Part shown: positions 38,101-44,879 of the stretch, one piece after another
Layout: the number at the start of each line of letters is the position of its first letter
How positions within the stretch are numbered: the first letter of the stretch is position 1
Source of the DNA: Burkholderia sp. SRS-46
GTDB taxonomy: Bacteria > Pseudomonadota > Gammaproteobacteria > Burkholderiales > Burkholderiaceae
Length of the DNA stretch: 64,000 nucleotides
Direction: 5' to 3'
NCBI RefSeq assembly: GCF_004343775.1
Contig: NZ_PTXL01000012.1
Span: forward strand, 62,001-126,000
The notes under the pieces: model-generated
Seen by the model: only the letters and a program-made list of their open reading frames with translations
The model's database searches: none
Told to the model about the DNA's origin: nothing
Position numbers and translations under genes: made by a program

Positions 38101-41100
38101 GTTGGCGGTGGTCGTCGTGCCGTTCGCGTTGTACGTGGTGTACGACGGGGCCGAGACCGTGCCGGTCGCCGGGTTGTAGGTCGAACCGCCGCCGAGCGCC
38201 GCGGCGGTGCTGTTGCCGAGGTTGTTGGTGGTGGCGGTGACGGTGCTCAGGCCGGTCGACGTGGACGTGGACAGCGACGCCACCGAGCTGTTGGTCGAGC
38301 TCAGGCCGGTGGACAGCGAATTGACGCCGCTCTGTGCGGTGCTGATCCCCGTCGAAGTCGACGTCGACAGCGAAGCCACGGAGCTATTGGTCGTGCTCAG
38401 GCCAGTCGACAGTGAATTGACGCCGCTCTGCGCGGTGCTGATGCCGGTCGACGTGGACGTGGAGAGCGACGTGACCGAGCTATTGGTCGAGCTCAAGCCG
38501 GTGGACAGCGAGTTGACGCCGCTCTGCGCGGTGCTGATGCCGGTCGACGTGGACGTGGAAAGCGAAGCCACCGAGCTATTGGTCGCGCTCAAGCCGGTGG
38601 ACAGCGAGTTGACGCCGCTTTGCGCGGTGCTGATACCGGTCGAAGTGGACGTCGACAGCGAAGCCACGGAGCTGTTGGTCGAGCTCAGGCCGGTGGACAG
38701 CGAGTTGACGCCACTTTGTGCCGTGCTGATGCCAGTCGACGCGGACGTCGACAGGGAGCTGATGCCCGTCGAAGCCGACGTCGACAGCGAAGCAACCGAA
38801 CTATTGGTCGTGCTCAGGCCAGTCGACAGCGAATTGACGCCGCTTTGCGCGGTGCTGATGCCGGTCGACGTGGACGTGGAGAGCGACGTGACCGAGCTAT
38901 TGGTCGTGCTCAAGCCAGTCGACAGCGAATTGACGCCGCTCTGCGCGGTGCTGATGCCGGTCGACGTGGACGTGGAGAGCGACGTGACCGAGCTATTGGT
39001 CGTGCTCAGGCCAGTCGACAGCGAATTGACGCCGCTTTGCGCGGTGCTGATGCCGGTCGACGTGGACGTGGACAGCGAAGTGACCGAGCTATTGGTCGCG
39101 CTCAAGCCCGTCGACAGCGAATTGACGCCGCTCTGCGCGGTGCTGATGCCGGTCGACGTGGACGTGGACAGCGACGTGACCGAGCTATTGGTCGCGCTCA
39201 AGCCCGTCGACAGAGAATTGACACCGCTCTGCGCGGTGCTGATGCCGGTCGACGTGGACGTGGACAGCGAAGTGACCGAGCTATTGGTCGCGCTCAAGCC
39301 AGTCGACAGCGAATTGACGCCGCTTTGCGCAGTGCTGATCCCCGTCGACGCCGACGTCGACAGGCTCGTGATGCTCGACGTGGTCGTGCTCGCCACGGCA
39401 TAAAGCTGGCTGCCGTTGATCGCGTCGGTGCTGGTTGCGCTGATCAGGCCGGCTGCCACGTTCTGAATACGGCGCTCGGCACCGGCCGCGCCGACGCTCA
39501 CCACGCCATTGGCCGAGTTTGCCCCCGCATAGGTGCCGAACGTCTGGCTGCCGATCGTGGTGCTGCTGACCGTCCCGGTGCCGCCGGTCGCCGCAGTCGC
39601 CGTACCGGCCGTAACAGAGTTATTTCCAAGGGCAACGGAGCCCGTGACGTTGGCCGTCGACTGGTAGCCAAACGCCAACGCGTTGCCGGCCGAAGCGACC
39701 GATTGATAGCCAAGGGCGACCGCATTGCCGGCGCCGCTTGCGTTCGCAAAAGAGCCGATCGCAATGTTACCGGCTTGAGAAGCCGTGGTCGTCTGACCGA
39801 TCGCAATACTCTGGACCGCGCTTGCCGTCGCCACCCCAAGCGCAACCGCACCTCCGCCGGAAGCAAGGGCATTGACGCCGAGCGCGGTAGCGTAGTTCGC
39901 CGTCGCGGAACTTCCGCTTCCCAAAGCAGTGGCGGGCGCCGAAGCCCCTCCCGCATACGCGGAAGCACCTACCGCGGTTGAACCCGCATACGAGGCAACG
40001 GCGCTACTGCCGATGCCGACCGAACCCGTACCCGTCGCGGTATTGGCACTGCCGATTCCGACCGCGCCCGTACCCGTCGCCGTATTGCCGCTGCCGAGTG
40101 CGATCGCGCCGGTGCCGTTCGCGGAATCGTTGGCGCCGAGCGCGACTGCACCCGTGCCGGTTGCGACGTTCGGATCGCCGATCGCCACCGCGCCGTCGCC
40201 CGTCGCCGTCTGGCCGCGGCCGATCGCAACCGCGCCGCCGGCTGCCGTGCCGCTGTTCGCCGTCGTGCCGCTCGAGCCGATCGCGACGTTCTGGCCGGTC
40301 GCGCCGGACACGATGCCGTCGCCCTCGGCGATGCCGTATGCGCCGTTGACCGTTGCGCCTCGCCCTATCGCGATGCCCGATGTGTTCGCAGCGGCAACGG
40401 CAGCTTGAGTGCCAATCGCAATAGCATTGCTCGCAGCAGCAGTTGCCGAAAAGCCTTCCGCTATGGCGGCTTGTCCGCTCGCTATTGCAACATTCCCAAT
40501 CGCCGTTGCGCTCGCACCGCTTCCAACCGCACCCCAGCCCAATGCAGTCGCGACAGAGCCAGACGCAGTAGCACCATTACCAACCGCAGTCGCCTGAGTA
40601 TTGGATGCGGTGGCACCCGAGCCTAATGCCGTCGAATTGGTCCCGGATGCCGTTGCATTGAAGCCGTACGCGTTGCTGGCCGTTCCTGAAGCGGTGGCAT
40701 AGGTGCCGACGGCGGTCGCGCTGTTCGCCGCCAGCGTGGCAAGCCCGATCCCGACGGCGCCGTCACCCGTCGCCGTCGCGAACGTTCCGAACAACGTCAC
40801 GCCGTTATAGCCGATCGAGTAACCGCCGCCGTTGGCGTTGCAACCCGCGACGTTCGACCAGGTGCCGCTGCCATCGGTCGGGCCGGCAGTGACGGCCGGA
40901 AGCGTACGGCCGAGCACCGTGCCGCTACCGCTATTGCAAGCGAGTGACCCGGAGTAGGTCGACGCGTAACTGGCCGATGCCGACGTTGCGAGGAGCAGGC
41001 TGACGAGCAGCCTGACGGAGGCCGAGCGTTTGCTCTTGCCGTGAGCGGAAGCCAGCTCCGATGCGGCGACCCAGGTGCCGAGCGATTCGTTCCAGACTGA

Positions 41101-41118
41101 GCGGTATGTGCGGTTCAT
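32146..41118 (-). CDS. Giant YadA-like trimeric autotransporter adhesin
   Basis: A 2,990-residue type Vc (trimeric) autotransporter. Layout: an extended signal peptide region opening MNRTYRSVWNESLGTWVAASE; a YadA-like head of repeated GxxSxAxGxxAxA motifs (about 60-560); several neck motifs (VAAGxxxATSTDAINGSQLYA); three long Ser/Thr-rich coiled-coil stalks separated by further head/neck modules; and a C-terminal YadA anchor (GIAAVGAMASIPQ ... GAGMLYQWK). The 32-residue stalk unit (SLSTSTSTGISTAQ, SGVN, SLSTGLSATNSSVT) has 18 Ser/Thr. The start is the ATG at 41118 (GGAGG 9-13 nt upstream); a TTG two codons earlier is too close to that site. The nucleotide repeats make it prone to recombination and misassembly. 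It matches adhesins of the B. cepacia complex. Confidence 0.96.
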   Translation of the reverse strand: MNRTYRSVWNESLGTWVAASELASAHGKSKRSASVRLLVSLLLATSASASYASTYSGSLACNSGSGTVLGRTLPAVTAGPTDGSGTWSNVAGCNANGGGYSIGYNGVTLFGTFATATGDGAVGIGLATLAANSATAVGTYATASGTASNAYGFNATASGTNSTALGSGATASNTQATAVGNGATASGSVATALGWGAVGSGASATAIGNVAIASGQAAIAEGFSATAAASNAIAIGTQAAVAAANTSGIAIGRGATVNGAYGIAEGDGIVSGATGQNVAIGSSGTTANSGTAAGGAVAIGRGQTATGDGAVAIGDPNVATGTGAVALGANDSANGTGAIALGSGNTATGTGAVGIGSANTATGTGSVGIGSSAVASYAGSTAVGASAYAGGASAPATALGSGSSATANYATALGVNALASGGGAVALGVATASAVQSIAIGQTTTASQAGNIAIGSFANASGAGNAVALGYQSVASAGNALAFGYQSTANVTGSVALGNNSVTAGTATAATGGTGTVSSTTIGSQTFGTYAGANSANGVVSVGAAGAERRIQNVAAGLISATSTDAINGSQLYAVASTTTSSITSLSTSASTGISTAQSGVNSLSTGLSATNSSVTSLSTSTSTGISTAQSGVNSLSTGLSATNSSVTSLSTSTSTGISTAQSGVNSLSTGLSATNSSVTSLSTSTSTGISTAQSGVNSLSTGLSTTNSSVTSLSTSTSTGISTAQSGVNSLSTGLSTTNSSVTSLSTSTSTGISTAQSGVNSLSTGLSTTNSSVASLSTSASTGISSLSTSASTGISTAQSGVNSLSTGLSSTNSSVASLSTSTSTGISTAQSGVNSLSTGLSATNSSVASLSTSTSTGISTAQSGVNSLSTGLSSTNSSVTSLSTSTSTGISTAQSGVNSLSTGLSTTNSSVASLSTSTSTGISTAQSGVNSLSTGLSSTNSSVASLSTSTSTGLSTVTATTNNLGNSTAAALGGGSTYNPATGTVSAPSYTTYNANGTTTTANNVGSAVDNINSQGIKYFHANSTAPDSKALGANSVAIGPNAVANNAGDVALGNGSVTAAANPTASATIGGTSYSFAGTNPSSVVSVGAAGAERQVTNVAAGQVSATSTDAINGSQLFAANTAINTLSTSTSTAIGSLSTGLNANTSAISSLSTGVGSLSTGLSSTNSSVASLSTSTSTGISTANSSVASLSTSTSTGISTAQSGVNSLSTGLSSTNSSVASLSTSTSTGISSATSSIASLSTSTSTGISSLSTGLSSTDSSVASLSTSTSTGISTAQSGVNSLSTGLSTTNSSVASLSTSTSTGISTAQSGVNSLSTGLSSTNSSVASLSTSTSTGISTAQSGVNSLSTGLSTTNSSVASLSTSTSTGISTATSSIVSLSTSTSTGISSLSTGLSSTDSSVASLSTSTSTGISTAQSGVNSLSTGLSSTNSSVASLSTSTSTGISTAQSGVNSLSTGLSTTNSSVASLSTSTSTGISTATSSIVSLSTSTSTGISSLSTGLSSTDSSVASLSTSTSTGISTAQSGVNSLSTGLSTTNSSVASLSTSTSTGFSTATSSIASLSTSTSTGISSLSTGLSSVTTTTNNLGNSTAAALGGGATYNPATGTISAPSYTTYNANGTTTNNNNVGSAIDNINSQGIKYFHANSTAPDSKALGADSVAIGPNAVANNAGDVALGSGSVTAAANPTSSATIGSTTYGNFAGATPSSVVSVGAAGAERQITNVAAGQITSTSTDAINGSQLYAVASTTNSSITSLSTSTSTGIGSLSTGLSSTNSTVASLSSTLSSSDSAIASLSTGLSTTDSSVTSLSTSTSTGISSATSSIASLSTSTSTGISSLSTGLSSTDSSVASLSTSTSTGISTATSSIASLSTSTSTGISSLSTGLSSTDSSVASLSTSTSTGISTASSSIASLSTSTSTGISSLSTGLSSTDSNVASLSTSTSTGISTATSSIASLSTSTSTGISSLSTGLSSTDSSVASLSTSTSTGISTATSSIASLSTSTSTGISSLSTGLSSTDSSVASLSTSTSTGISTATSSIASLSTSTSTGISSLSTGLSSTDSNVASLSTSTSTGISTATSSIASLSTSTSTGISSLSTSTSTGISTATSSIASLSTSTSTGISSLSTGLSSTDSSVASLSTSTSTGISTATSSIASLSTSTSTGISSLSTGLSTTNSSVASLSTSTSTGISSLSTGLSTTNSSIASLSTSTSTGISSLSTGLSSTDSSVASLSTSTSTGISTATSSIASLSTSTSTGISSLSTGLSSTDSSVASLSTSTSTGISTATSSIASLSTSTSTGISSLSTGLSSTDSSVASLSTSTSTGISTATSSIASLSTSTSTGIGSLSTGLSTTNSNVASLSTSTSTGISSLSTGLSTTNSNVASLSTSTSTGIGSLSTGLSTTNSNVASLSTSTSTGLNSLSTGLSTTDSTVASLSTSTTSGIGSLSTGLSTATSSITSLSTSTSTAIQAAKTHYYSVNDNGTQQANYNNDGATGVNALAAGVNASASGASSVAVGDGANASSNGAVAIGQNASATGGKAVSIGVANTASGDGAVAIGDPNVATGTGAVALGANNTATGDGALAIGNANTATGNGSLALGNTSTAAGAGSLAFGSNAVANNINDVALGTNSVTAAANPTSSTTIGGVTYFFAGSSPTSVVSVGAPGAERQITNVAAGRVSATSTDAINGSQLNATNLAVNSLSTSTSTSIGSLSTGISSLSTGLSSTNSTVASLSTSTSTSISSLSTGLSSTNSNLTSLSTSTSTGIGSLSTGLSSTNSTVASLSTGVTNINNQLNQLSTTVNNNTTRTANNNGIAADMNGTGNDRPIVTAGSNSVAIGAASNDSNRSNVVSVGSDTQQRQVINVAPGTQGTDAVNVNQLTAVQSTLSTALSGQQAQINSLGSQLQQTDQMAKQGIAAVGAMASIPQLDRDANFGMGIGTSSFLGQKAMAINMQARISENLKASINGGFSGSQRVIGAGMLYQWK
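33700..35870 (-). repeat. Stalk 3 of the adhesin: 43-residue (129-bp) units
   Basis: Tandem units made of an 18-residue SLSTSTSTGISTATSSIA, an 11-residue SLSTSTSTGIS and a 14-residue SLSTGLSSTDSSVA element. The 43-residue period equals two hendecads plus three heptads, as coiled-coil stalks allow. 28 of 43 residues are Ser or Thr. DNA copies are near-identical with scattered substitutions. Confidence 0.85.
36360..37740 (-). repeat. Stalk 2 of the adhesin: mixed 32- and 43-residue units
   Basis: Repeats combining the SGVNSLSTGLS-containing 32-residue unit with the ATSSIASLSTSTSTG-containing unit of stalk 3. It therefore looks like a mosaic formed by recombination between stalks 1 and 3. Confidence 0.8.
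38240..39400 (-). repeat. Stalk 1 of the adhesin: 32-residue (96-bp) units
   Basis: About eleven tandem copies of a 96-bp unit encoding 32 residues (18-residue SLSTSTSTGISTAQSGVN plus 14-residue SLSTGLSATNSSVT). 32 equals one hendecad plus three heptads. Many copies differ by only a few bases. Confidence 0.85.
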
Positions 41119-42029
41119 ATCCAACTACCTCCAAATAATCACGCAACACACCAGGCAAGTTCGTCAGAAGAATAAGCCGTGCGCTCGCGCTAATCGAATT
41201 TTTGTTTGCGGAGTTTATTTGACGGGTGTTTTTGAGACTTATAAAGAGTGACAAATCCGACGTTGGAAAAGTTGAAATTTGGTTAATGATCGGGATGTCG
41301 GGTCGCGTCCAGGACAGGGTCTGTTAAATCGTAAGATTGTTAAATGTAAGGATGTGGCGCGAGCGTGGCGTGACTGAAAAGCCAATATAAAACAATGACT
41401 TGATGTGGTTTTTGTCGAGGCGTGAAGACCTTCGTGACGTTGACTGTAGGGAGGATGAAATGGCAAACGTTTGCGCGTTTTTCTAGACCTTTCAATTCGG
41501 TAATGTACTTTGTGTTTGGCGGGGTGATTTTGAGATGGGATGATTGTTAATGTGTTGGCGTGGTTATTGGATTAACGTGTGTTTTATTTTTATTTATAAA
41601 CATGGCTTGAAAATCACTTGAAATCCAATTGACCTACTATGCGGATTTGAGCATCGTGCATCGCCGGGAGGCCCGCGTGACGAGCCTTGTGCGCGTTGCA
41701 GCCGATCGCGGGTGCGCAAAAAAACAGGCAAACGGCACGGCATGGCCAACTGTTTCGGTTTCAGGTATCGATCGGCGTTTTTGTTGACGAAATGTGACAA
41801 TCGTCGCGCGCATGAATTCGCCGTTCGCGCTGCTGCGGCACTGCGGAAGATTGCCGCTGCCGGGGCGATCGTCCGGCCGGCTCGAGAAGCGGGGCAAGGA
41901 GGTGGCGCAGCGCGCGGATCATGCCGTGCGCCATCTGCGCCGGCTAACAATTTGTAAGAAGGATGCCGGCTCGAACGATGTTGCACCAAAAAAGTGCAAA
42001 TACGAGACAGGCGAGTCCGGCCCGGAGCG
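41119..42029. other. AT-rich intergenic region upstream of the adhesin
   Basis: About 910 bp, strongly AT-rich between 41125 and 41640. It contains the adhesin ribosome site (GGAGG at 41127-41131 on the minus strand) and the 15-mer TCGTAAGATTGTTAA at 41329-41343, shared with 25708-25722. Short frames at 41637-41957 have no supporting features. It should hold the adhesin promoter and leader. No gene seen. Confidence 0.5.
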
Positions 42030-42929
42030 CTACTTCCGGATGAAGCGCCGTGCGAAGCGCGCCATGCGCGGGACGAACATCGGGCGCAGCAGGCGCTCGT
42101 CGTAGCCGGCCATGCGCCGGTCGTTCTCGGCGACGCACAGTTCGATCAGTTCGCGCGGATCGAGCGCGCCGCCGACGGCCGCGGTGCCGGTTGCCGGGAA
42201 GTTCGCGTCGTGCGCGACGCCCTCGGCGTCGATCCCGCGCGCGATGCCGATGCGTTCCCAGATCAGGAACGCCCACACGGCGGCGACCTTCGCGAAGAAC
42301 GCCGGCCGGCGCCACCACGCGAGGTTGCGCCAGTACCACGCGTACCAGTTGACGAAGAACAGGATGTGCCGGCCTTCCTCCTGGATCACCGGCTCGAAGG
42401 TGTCGACGAGTTCGGGCGGGAAATAGCCGGAGCGCTGCGCGGAGCCGAACAGGCCGAACGCTATGAAGCTGTCGATGCACTCGCTGAAGCCCGTTACCAG
42501 CCACGCCCATTCGGCGTTCTTCGGCGCGGGGTAGGCCGGCTCCGGCGCGAGCGGGATGCCGTATGCCTCGACCAGTTTCGACAGCACGACCTTGTGGCGC
42601 GCTTCCTCGCCGCCGTCCAGGTCGAGCGCCTGCCGCAGCAGCGGATCGCGCACGCTCGATGCGAACGTCGCGACGCGAATCGACGCGCGGCCTTCCGTCT
42701 GCACCGCGATGTCCCAGATCGGCAACGCCGTGAGCCGCGCGAGCGCGTCGGGTTCGAGCGGCGGCCAGTCGATCACGGCCGGCTTGTATGGGTTGTGTGT
42801 GTCGAGCAGCATGCGGCAGAACATCTGCAGATGCGCATCGGAGCCGGCTTTCACCGGGCCTGCCTGGTCGAAGGTCCAGTTGCGCATCGCGTGATCGGCT
42901 GCCCGCTCGTGGCGCAGCGTGTCAGTCAT
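42030..42929 (-). CDS. Ferritin-like diiron protein
   Basis: A 299-residue cytosolic or membrane-associated protein with a ferritin-like four-helix signature. Metal-ligand-like elements are LDGGEEARHKVVLSKLVE, FSECIDSFIAFGLF and IQEEGRHILFFVNWYAWYWR, i.e. Glu-x-x-His pairs as in rubrerythrin/ferritin-like diiron proteins. The ATG at 42929 opens MTDTLRHERAADHAMRNW. The hydrophobic, Trp-rich stretch after the third ligand group could interact with membranes. The oxidative reaction, if any, is unknown. Divergence from the adhesin region and lack of co-directional partners leave the context silent. Confidence 0.7.
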   Translation of the reverse strand: MTDTLRHERAADHAMRNWTFDQAGPVKAGSDAHLQMFCRMLLDTHNPYKPAVIDWPPLEPDALARLTALPIWDIAVQTEGRASIRVATFASSVRDPLLRQALDLDGGEEARHKVVLSKLVEAYGIPLAPEPAYPAPKNAEWAWLVTGFSECIDSFIAFGLFGSAQRSGYFPPELVDTFEPVIQEEGRHILFFVNWYAWYWRNLAWWRRPAFFAKVAAVWAFLIWERIGIARGIDAEGVAHDANFPATGTAAVGGALDPRELIELCVAENDRRMAGYDERLLRPMFVPRMARFARRFIRK

Positions 42930-43024
42930 GGCATTTTTACCGCGACGACGGAGTGAACGAGTCTCCCACAGCGCCGGTTTTCGCGTATTTTTGCGCGGCC
43001 ATGCGCGCGGCGGCGTGATGCAGG

Positions 43025-43240
43025 TCAAGCGTGCGCGTCCACCCACAGGCGGCCCCAGCGGGACGCGTAGGCGAGCGCATGTTCCTCTTCGAAAAAGAAG
43101 TCGATCGCGTCGAACGACAGGGCGCGCGACGGGCCGCCGCTGGCCTTCTCGATCGTCAGGTTGGCGGCGAACAGGCCGTTCGGCAGCCGCGCGGCGTCGA
43201 GCGCGACTTCGTAGCCCTTGTAGCGGATCGTGCGAGTCAT
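43025..43240 (-). CDS. Small hypothetical protein
   Basis: 71 residues: MTRTIRYKGYEVALDAARLPNG at the start, then FAANLTIEKASGGPSRALSFDAIDFFFEEEHALAYASRWGRLWVDAHA-like content. It has no recognised motif or signal peptide. The chosen ATG at 43240 gives a compact domain; a longer start to 43318 is possible but its extra part looks unlike a protein. The pattern is of small Burkholderia proteins of unknown function. Confidence 0.5.
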   Translation of the reverse strand: MTRTIRYKGYEVALDAARLPNGLFAANLTIEKASGGPSRALSFDAIDFFFEEEHALAYASRWGRLWVDAHA

Positions 43241-43448
43241 GGCGTGCGCGAGGAAGGTTCGGGCTTCCAGCGTACGAAAACCCGCGAGCCGCGTGAACCA
43301 ATCTTTCGGCCAATGCAAATCACGTCACGGGCCGGATCGTTATCGGCGGGGCGGCGCCGCGCCGATAACGATCGACGGCGACAGCCGGATGCGCGCCGCC
43401 CGCGCGCGGCGGGCGACGCCGGGCGCGGGCGGCGGACGAAGCAGGGTG

Positions 43449-44099
43449 TCAGTGGTTGGCGATCTTCAGCACCGGCGCGAGCGCGTCGACCGATGCCGCA
43501 TGCGAGGCCGCGCGGTGCGAGGCGAACGCGAGCGCGAATTCGGCGGCCTGGCTGCCGACCGTCTCGAGCTGCGCGACGACTTTCGGATCCGAGCAGCTGT
43601 CGGCGCTCTCGAAGCGCGTTTCGAGCGTGTTCACGGTCGCGCCGAACGGCGTCGGCCAGCCGCGCAGCGCGTGCACGATCGAGCGCAGCGACGTCAGCAC
43701 GGTGCCGGCCGCCTGCCAGCCGTACGCGGTAACGATCAGGCCGACCGCGCGGCCGTCGAGGTACGGGGGTTCGTCGCCGCGCAGTTCCTCGAGCGTGTCG
43801 AGCGCGTTCTTGACGAGACCGGACACGCCGCCGTGGTAGCCGGGCGTCGCGATGATGATCGCGTCGGCGTGGCGCACGGCGTTGATCAGCTCGCGCTGCG
43901 AGTCGGTCAGCGTCTTCTGTTCGGGCGCGTAGTGCGGCAGCGTATGCAGGAATGGCCCGTCGAACAGCTGGGTGCGGGCGCCGGCCGCCTGCGCGCCGCG
44001 CAGTGCGAACGACAGCGCGCGCTCGGTCGACGACGCTGCGCGGGTGGTGCCGCCGATGCCGACGACGAACGGCCGGCGATGTTGATCGAATGCAGTCAA
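43449..44099 (-). CDS. NADPH-dependent FMN reductase family protein
   Basis: A 216-residue flavodoxin-like reductase. It has the FMN-binding loop GIGGTTRAASSTERAL near the N-terminus, the IIATPGYHGGVSGLVKNALDTLEEL block typical of NADPH-dependent FMN/azo-reductases, and the GLIVTAYGWQAAGTVLTSLRSI segment. I chose a TTG start at 44099: AAGGAG lies eight bases upstream and the next residues lead directly into VVGIGG. Such enzymes reduce flavins, quinones or azo compounds, or supply FMNH2 to monooxygenases; partners are not visible here. Confidence 0.85.
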   Translation of the reverse strand: MTAFDQHRRPFVVGIGGTTRAASSTERALSFALRGAQAAGARTQLFDGPFLHTLPHYAPEQKTLTDSQRELINAVRHADAIIIATPGYHGGVSGLVKNALDTLEELRGDEPPYLDGRAVGLIVTAYGWQAAGTVLTSLRSIVHALRGWPTPFGATVNTLETRFESADSCSDPKVVAQLETVGSQAAEFALAFASHRAASHAASVDALAPVLKIANH

Positions 44100-44263
44100 G
44101 GGGGGCGCTCCTTGGAGATGGCTTGCCCGGCTAAGCACAGGCTTAAAACCGCATGGTAACGACCTCGCCGCCAGTCTGAAAACGACTTTTCGTTCTATCG
44201 ATATGCCGCGCGGGCGGGGGAACCGTTGTTGCGGCCGGGCAGATCGATAGCAGAAATGCTTGG

Positions 44264-44367
44264 TTGGGCGGGCGGCGGGCCGTCGATATGATGGGCCCGT
44301 CTCCTCCATGATGTCTCTACTGACATGGGTTGGCCCCGCCGGCACGGATGCAGGCGGGGCTTTTTTT
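44264..44367 (+). ncRNA. Candidate small RNA with promoter and terminator
   Basis: A promoter-like pair (TTGGGC at 44264-44269, 17-bp spacer, TATGAT at 44287-44292) is followed, without any coding frame, by a CCATG...CATGG stem-loop and an intrinsic terminator ending at 44367. The predicted transcript is about 69 nt (from about 44299). Its 5' part contains CUCCUCC (44301-44307), complementary to Shine-Dalgarno sequences, as in many sRNAs that block translation. The -35 match is weak. Confidence 0.4.
44333..44367 (+). terminator. Intrinsic terminator with seven T
   Basis: GCCCCGCC (44333-44340) and GGCGGGGC (44353-44360) form a perfect 8-bp stem with a 12-nt loop, followed by TTTTTTT. No plus-strand gene ends here, which is the reason for proposing the small RNA. 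Confidence 0.8.
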
Positions 44368-44410
44368 CGTCTGGCCTCGGCCAGCGCGCGCCGGCGCCCG
44401 CCGGCTGCGC

Positions 44411-44716
44411 CTACTCGAACACCGGCCGGAAAAAGCTGCGTTCGTAGCGGACGATGCAGCGGGTTTCCTCCGCGTACCGGAACGCGGCGACGCACGCCGG
44501 ATCGTCCATCGACTGCCGGCGGTAGGTTTCGTACGCGGCGAGGCTCGGGAACGAGAACATCGCGAGCGCGATGTCGTTGTCGCCCTCGGACGGCAGGAAG
44601 TAGCCGTGATGCGTGCCGCCGAACTTCTCGACCAGCGGGATCCACATCTTGCCGTAGGTTTCGAATTGCTCGAGCTTGTATGGGTCGACGACGTAGCGAA
44701 GGAAGCAGGTGATCAT
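44411..44716 (-). CDS. NIPSNAP-family protein
   Basis: A 101-residue protein of the NIPSNAP/dimeric alpha-beta barrel family: it opens MITCFLRYVVDPYKLEQFE and continues with WIPLVEKFGGTHHGYFLPSEG and YRRQSMDDP. Such proteins form alpha-beta barrel dimers that may bind small hydrophobic ligands; bacterial members are mostly unassigned. It is divergent from the GNAT gene at 44880. Confidence 0.82.
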   Translation of the reverse strand: MITCFLRYVVDPYKLEQFETYGKMWIPLVEKFGGTHHGYFLPSEGDNDIALAMFSFPSLAAYETYRRQSMDDPACVAAFRYAEETRCIVRYERSFFRPVFE

Positions 44717-44879
44717 GGGTGTGTGCGATCGGTTGCGGACGCACGAGTCTGACGCGCGAACCGGGTGCCGTCAAATCGCCGGGCACACGCGCGAAACGAA
44801 ACTTTTTACGACATTTTTTCTTGCGACGGCCAATCGCGCCGCCCTAGACTTCGGGCATCTGAAGAGACGGAGCAACACC

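Noticed and set aside
38240..39400. Regular 96-bp repeats considered as a CRISPR array
   Set aside because: The repeats are contiguous without unique spacers, and encode the adhesin stalk.
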